64,000 nt of DNA, from the NCBI RefSeq assembly GCF_028554725.1, contig NC_071669.1, positions 51,205,001 to 51,269,000 of the forward strand. Reading direction: 5' to 3'. The DNA is from Zeugodacus cucurbitae (Eukaryota; Arthropoda; Insecta; Diptera; Tephritidae). Of this stretch, positions 59,658 to 64,000 are shown piece after piece (the first letter of the stretch is position 1; each line of letters starts with the position of its first letter). A program made the translations under genes and the position numbers. Under the pieces are notes generated by a model. That model made no database searches, was not told where the DNA came from, and worked only from the letters and a program-made list of their open reading frames with translations.

Positions 59658-60139
59658 CAGTGGAACTTCCATAACTCGAATTTCTATAACTCGAAGATCT
59701 CCATAACTGGAACACTTGAATTGGCAATAGCGTTTAGAAGCCAAACTTCATATAAATTTCCTTCCATAAATCGAACTTTTCGACCAAGGCATAATACAAA
59801 ATTTAAAATTTAACTATCGAGGCAGAATTTTAACAGTCCCTCTATATCGTACGGAGGCGAACAAAAATATAATATTACACTTATGAATTGCATAAATCAT
59901 CTAACACAAGGCATGGGATACAGACGTCAAGAGCCAAATAATAGCAAAATACAACAAACAAAATTACAGCAAACATTTTTCACCGTATGTCCATAAAAAT
60001 GTTTGCGAAGTAACTAAATAAAACAGTACATAAATCTATATTTTACAGCTTTTTTGAAAATTTATATGTTTTAATGAAAATTCTATAACTCTAAGTTTTT
60101 TTGTGGATTATGGTGATTCGAGTTAGAGAAGTTCCACTG
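59658..60139. mobile_element. pogo/Tigger-like MITE
   Basis: TA at 59,656-59,657 and 60,140-60,141. Left end CAGTGGAACTTCCATAACTC + GAAT; the right end in reverse is CAGTGGAACTTCTCTAACTC + GAAT, 22 of 24 matching. Ends beginning CAG with TA duplications are usual for pogo/Tigger elements. ATAACTCGAA recurs next to the left end (TTTCTATAACTCGAAG) and, altered, next to the right end (TTCTATAACTCTAAG), like iterated transposase-binding sites. 482 bp, no transposase. Confidence 0.75.
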
Positions 60140-60141
60140 TA

Positions 60142-60814
60142 TTACACTATGTTTTAGGTTAGGTTGGTCTGGTACGCTTGCAGGCAGGTAATTAGCGCTA
60201 CACTATATTTTAATTTGTTAATGTATTAATTTTTGTATTTTTTTTTTTTTAGTATTTTTTTACTTATTAGTATATTAATTTTTTTAAATTAAATTTAAAT
60301 TAAATTATTAGAATGAATATTAATTTTTTGATATTCTTTTTTTTTGTATACATATACATTTTTTTTGAACACTTAGGTACCCAGTATTTTTTTCCGTCTT
60401 TTCATTGACTTCCTCTTTGTAAAAACCGCCATGCAAAAGCTTTGATACAAACTGAGCTTTGCATAACCTCATTCACTTTGTACTCATTTTGTCAACTTCA
60501 CTGAAATACGAATTCAAATGCAAATATTTTATACATTTACAACAACAAACATTATTTGTTATCTATATTTCAATTAAATAGGAATTTGTTAAACGTTTGG
60601 TGTATATGTTTAACTTTAATGTCTAAAAAATCACAATATTTTATAATTTTTACGCCGAACCACTGCTTTCCGTTCACCAAAACCTTGTCACTGAAAGAGT
60701 GTCAAAAAAGCTTTAAGCGGCAAACTAACGGAAGTGGTTAGAAAAGGAAAGCTTTCGCAATTAAAACAGATATCTCTAAAAACGGCAACCCTAAAACAGA
60801 TAAGGAAACCGAAA
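60142..60814. other. Upstream noncoding DNA of the GstO pair
   Basis: T-rich runs at 60,238-60,365; a TTTTAGGTTAGGTTGGTCTG word at 60,150 resembling the start of the 9,992 insertion. No gene supported. Confidence 0.4.
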
Positions 60815-60827
60815 TGAAGACAAAAAC

Positions 60828-60912
60828 ATAGCGAATGAACGCACATAAGTAACAGCAGAGAACCGGTCGTTGTTTATATATAGTACTTTTTGTTGCGTTA
60901 AGATTAGTCAGT
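60828..60912 (+). promoter_or_regulatory. Core promoter of GstO gene 1
   Basis: TATATATA at 60,875-60,882 and an initiator TCAGT (A at 60,910) at a suitable distance. Upstream ATAGCGAATGAACGCACA (from 60,828) and AACCGGTCGTT (60,861-60,871) recur in the promoter of the second gene. The predicted start site lies 92 bp before the ATG. The trans-acting factor for the shared boxes is unknown. Confidence 0.65.
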
Positions 60913-61001
60913 CGCGTACATAACAATTGAAGGGGACTTTCTAAAAATTTAGCATCATTTCGCGGATTACTTTTAGATTTCAGCTTAAAAAATATAGTAT
61001 A

Positions 61002-62222
61002 ATGAGTGGCGGCAAACATTTAGCTAAAGGTTAGTATAAGTGTATGCGAGTGACTAATGCAGTGGAAGTTATGATTGAGTTCAAGGAAATTGTAAGTTGT
61101 TTGTACATTGGTACTTACAAATATACTATACATCCGGGAAAGTAATCGAATACTACAATGTATGCTTTCAATCAAAGTTATAAAATTCGAACAGCAGTAG
61201 GCATCGCTTGATCTAACTTGATTGACAACACACACATAAGCCGCGTATAATAAAGTATGTCATGTTTGATGGCATTCAAAGATAACGGAAGTGCGTAAAC
61301 AGAAATGTTGCACTTAAACTGATTAGTACTAATATCGATTTTATATTAATATTAAAATATAATCAGTGGCTGGTGCATAGCAACAAATACTCGCATATTA
61401 GCTGATAAATCTTCCATATAATATTAAATTTTTGTTATTATCACTTAGGCTCACCCAAGCCCGAACTACCCGACGATGGCGTACTTCGCTTGTTTTCCAT
61501 GCGTTTTTGTCCTTATGCTCATCGTGCGCATTTAGTACTAAATGCTAAAAACATACCATATCACGCAATATTTATTAATCTCACCGAGAAACCGGAATGG
61601 CTCACTGAATTCAGTCCATTGGGTAAAGTGCCGGCACTACAGCTACCCAAAGAAGAAGGCAATCCCGCGCTAATTGAGTCACTAATCGTTGCTGAATATC
61701 TTGATGAGAAATATCCCGAGCTACCACTTTTCCCCAAAGATCCACTAAAGAAAGCACAGGATAAGATACTCATTGAGAGATTCAACTCTGTAGTGGGTGC
61801 CTTGTACAAAGTGTTTCTTGGTAGCAGTGAAGCAGTACCCGCTGCACTAACTGACATAGCAAATGGTTTGGATATCTTTGAGCAAGAGTTAAGCGAGCGT
61901 GGTACACCATACTTTGGTGGCGATAAACCCGGCATGTTGGACTATATGATTTGGCCATGGTTGGAACGTTCGCAAATGTTGAAATATTTGCTACCGGAGA
62001 AATATGAATTGGATAAAGAGCGCTTTGGCAAGCTTGTAAGGTAAATAGCTATATGTATCAGATTTGTATTAAATATATTTTCACTCATTGTAGATTGCAT
62101 GGCGCGACTTGATGGTCAACGATCCCGCTGTAAAGGGTCATTATTTGGATGGTGAAACACATGCCAAGTTTATGAAAGCGCGCCGTGAAAATACGCACGA
62201 TTATAATATGCTTGTTGTGTAA
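61002..62222 (+). CDS. GstO: Omega-class glutathione S-transferase (GstO/sepia family), gene 1
   Basis: Three exons: 61,002-61,029, 61,449-62,035 and 62,094-62,222, with GT-AG introns of 419 and 58 bp; product 247 residues, normal for the family. It opens with MSGGKHLAKGSPKPELPDDG. FCPYAH carries the omega-class catalytic cysteine, Cys30, in the thioredoxin-like N-domain. Glutathione-site residues are Lys57, Val70-cis-Pro71 (KVPAL) and Glu86-Ser87 (IESL). The helical C-domain includes GTPYFGGDKPGMLDYMIWPW; exon 3 ends NTHDYNMLVV. By family, it is a cytosolic enzyme that reduces dehydroascorbate and mixed disulfides; Drosophila sepia in this family is pyrimidodiazepine synthase for eye pigment. 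Which role applies here cannot be told from sequence alone. The start is fixed by conserved exon 1 and the TATA/initiator upstream. ATTAAA at 62,393 or AATAAA at 62,658 may be the poly(A) signal. Confidence 0.93.
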
Positions 62223-62905
62223 GACGGTGCATTGAGTGCATACAACTTGCGTTGCCTTACTATCAATATATCATTGAATGCAACAACGATTGTGACCGCA
62301 GAGATTCGACATAATTAGATTTATTTTATTGTATTCCGGCCAACTCTTATTTGTATTATGTATGTATGTATGTGTTAATGATTGGAATGTGAATTAAAAA
62401 TGTATAAATTGATATGAAATATGAAAGTATTAAAAAACACGGAATAATAACTCAAATAACGCATACGTACATATGTAAAGATATGTAACGAAGCTGTATT
62501 TATAGATATCTACATACTTATGTACATATTTACATATGAACGTAAGTATGTTTGCTTAGGTCGGGATCTTATTCAAGCAATGCTAAATTAGTAAATTTTT
62601 TAAAATTTTAAACAAATTTGCAATATTTTATAACCTCAATTGTTATGTAAAACTATAAATAAACATTTAATAAATTAACTGTATAATGAAAATACATAAA
62701 TATATAGGAATTTAAATTTAGTACGCTACTAACCCGAGAGTTTGTTATAAAATTATACATTTTAGTCCAAATAAAACAAATCGGCTACGCAGTGTTGCAT
62801 TCGCATAAAAGCTTTCCACATTTACAAAGCACACCTTTAAAACATATTCTTAAAGTGCAACCCTAATAAATAATTAAGATAAGAAAACACAAATTTATTC
62901 AAAAT
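62223..62905. other. Intergenic region between the GstO genes
   Basis: Contains the likely 3' untranslated part of gene 1, TATGTATGTATG and ACATATGTA repeats, and candidate poly(A) signals. From about 62,805 it begins to resemble the DNA upstream of gene 1 (AAAAGCTTTCC, GCAACCCTAA), so the duplicated unit starts no later than there. Confidence 0.6.
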
Positions 62906-62994
62906 ATAGCGAATGAATGCACAAAAGGAATTGTCAAACCGGTCGTTATTTATGTATATATAAATATGCGTAGATGAGTTAATTTTACTCAGTC
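62906..62994 (+). promoter_or_regulatory. Core promoter of GstO gene 2
   Basis: TATATAAA at 62,957-62,964 and initiator TCAGTC (A at 62,991), again exactly 92 bp before the ATG. ATAGCGAATGAATGCACA at 62,906 and AACCGGTCGTT at 62,937-62,947 match the gene 1 promoter. Confidence 0.65.
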
Positions 62995-63082
62995 GGTGAC
63001 TTAATAATTGGAGAACAATTTCTATTGGCAAATAAGTAATTTTTACTATAAAATTAAATTGTTTACAATAATAAAAAGCATA

Positions 63083-64000
63083 ATGAGTGGCGGCAGACAT
63101 TTAGCTAAAGGTTAGTATATAGTTGAGTGAGTAAAATACAGCTGCAGTGTTATTGTGGAAAAAATGGAATGTTGTAGAAGTTCTAAGCTCCTAAGTATCC
63201 TTGTATTTATGGCCTAAAAGTTATTTTTTTGCGAAACATGTTTTGATTCGAAACTGTCATTCAATTTAATTAAGACTGAAGGCGATCAAGTGCTGATATT
63301 TATAATGTGACTTCAAAAATGCGCCTAGTCATGTTTGATACAAATTTATGATATTGAAAGTCATCACACTAAAAATTTGTGCCTACGTAAGAAAATGATT
63401 AGCAGTGTTATCAATTTGATTTTAGTATATTAAAATAGAATTGTATATCTAGTGTAGATAGGTATTAACAGGTGCGGAATGTATGTCTGATTATTATAGT
63501 TTATTTGTTGTATATGCTGTACCTAATGTACATATAAGTATTATACATTCGTACGTACATACATACATCCGCAGACAACAATAAAATTTCTACCAAACTA
63601 CTTGAACATTAAAAAAAAAAATTCTCATTATTTCCAATTAGGTTCACAAAAACCCGAACTACCAGACGATGGTATTTTGCGCTTATATTCCATGCGGTTT
63701 TGCCCATATGCTCATCGTGCTCACCTAGTACTTGACGCCAAAAATATACCACATCATAGCATTTATATTAATCTCACTGAGAAACCAGAATGGCTTACTG
63801 ACGTCAGCCCACTGGGTAAAGTGCCGGCACTACAGCTACCCAAAGAAGAAGGCAATCCAGCACTAATTGAATCACTGATAATTGCTGAGTATCTTGATGA
63901 GAAATATCCCGAGGTACCACTCTTCCCCAAAGATCCACTCAAGAAAGCACAAGATAAGATACTTATTGAGAGATTCAACTCGGTGATTGGCGCAATGTAC
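63083..64000 (+). CDS. GstO: Omega-class glutathione S-transferase, gene 2 (runs off the window)
   Basis: Exon 1 is 63,083-63,110 (MSGGRHLAK plus one base) and exon 2 starts at 63,642 and is still open at the window edge, giving 129 codons. The intron is 531 bp with GTTAGT and TTAG ends, in the same place and phase as in gene 1. FCPYAH keeps the catalytic Cys30; KVPAL and IESL give the glutathione site. About 13 of the 119 compared exon 2 residues differ from gene 1 (for example Asn41 to Asp, Tyr47 to His), so the proteins are close paralogues. It is expected to share the thiol-transferase/dehydroascorbate-reductase chemistry. The C-terminal helical domain lies outside the window. Confidence 0.92.

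Noticed and set aside
61561..61935. 124-codon antisense frame within GstO exon 2
   Set aside because: Mirror of the real coding exon; the same antisense frame recurs in gene 2 only because the sense codons are conserved.
1..64000. tRNA, rRNA, CRISPR arrays and bacterial-type operons
   Set aside because: No cloverleaf with anticodon arm, ribosomal conserved block or spaced direct-repeat array was seen; the DNA is eukaryotic.

Overview
The window reads as nuclear DNA of a higher fly. It is AT-rich, has long tracts without genes, carries (CAA)n and (TATG)n simple repeats, and holds several transposon families known from Diptera. The best host genes are two tandem omega-class glutathione S-transferases (GstO/sepia type) with dipteran exon structure. 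A DD41D mariner of the kind described from Ceratitis and the dense fly-type DINE/Helentron-like repeats make a tephritid fruit fly the most likely source; this is inference, not proof.

Layout. Positions 1-60,800 have no intact host gene that I can support. They look intergenic or intronic and are littered with mobile-element debris: (i) two related families of noncoding elements with hairpin ends and a GTCY-type tract, here called HINE-A (about 760, 9,805, 23,462, 26,745, 30,403 and 50,111) and HINE-B (38,304 and 48,119); (ii) MITEs with inverted repeats, several flanked by TTAA (3,210; 5,208; 6,215; 11,826) and others by TA (3,994; 43,438; 58,308; 59,658); (iii) mariner derivatives, including a DD41D element with both ends (43,817-44,777); (iv) an RTE-like non-LTR retrotransposon, nearly full length but broken, at about 53,280-56,434, with three further fragments at 14,850, 21,440 and 37,560, plus a remnant of a second non-LTR lineage at 39,071. 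A 1 kb tandem duplication lies at 4,825-6,936. CpG-rich, promoter-like DNA occurs near 36,360-37,260 and, more weakly, near 1,920-2,460, 22,800, 24,460, 40,380 and 45,560. A small broken reading frame (57,762-58,025, minus strand) looks like the remnant of a short charged protein.

The right end (60,815-64,000) holds the GstO pair, both on the plus strand. The first gene is complete: three exons, 247 residues, TATA box, initiator, and 92 bp from the predicted start site to ATG. The second runs off the window after 129 codons. They share exon structure, a catalytic Cys30 and a duplicated core promoter with an ACCGGTCGTT box, so they arose by tandem duplication that included the promoter. By family knowledge they are cytosolic glutathione-dependent thiol transferases/dehydroascorbate reductases; one member of this family (sepia) makes the eye-pigment precursor pyrimidodiazepine.

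No tRNA, rRNA or CRISPR was recognised. Element boundaries without a stated target-site duplication are approximate.
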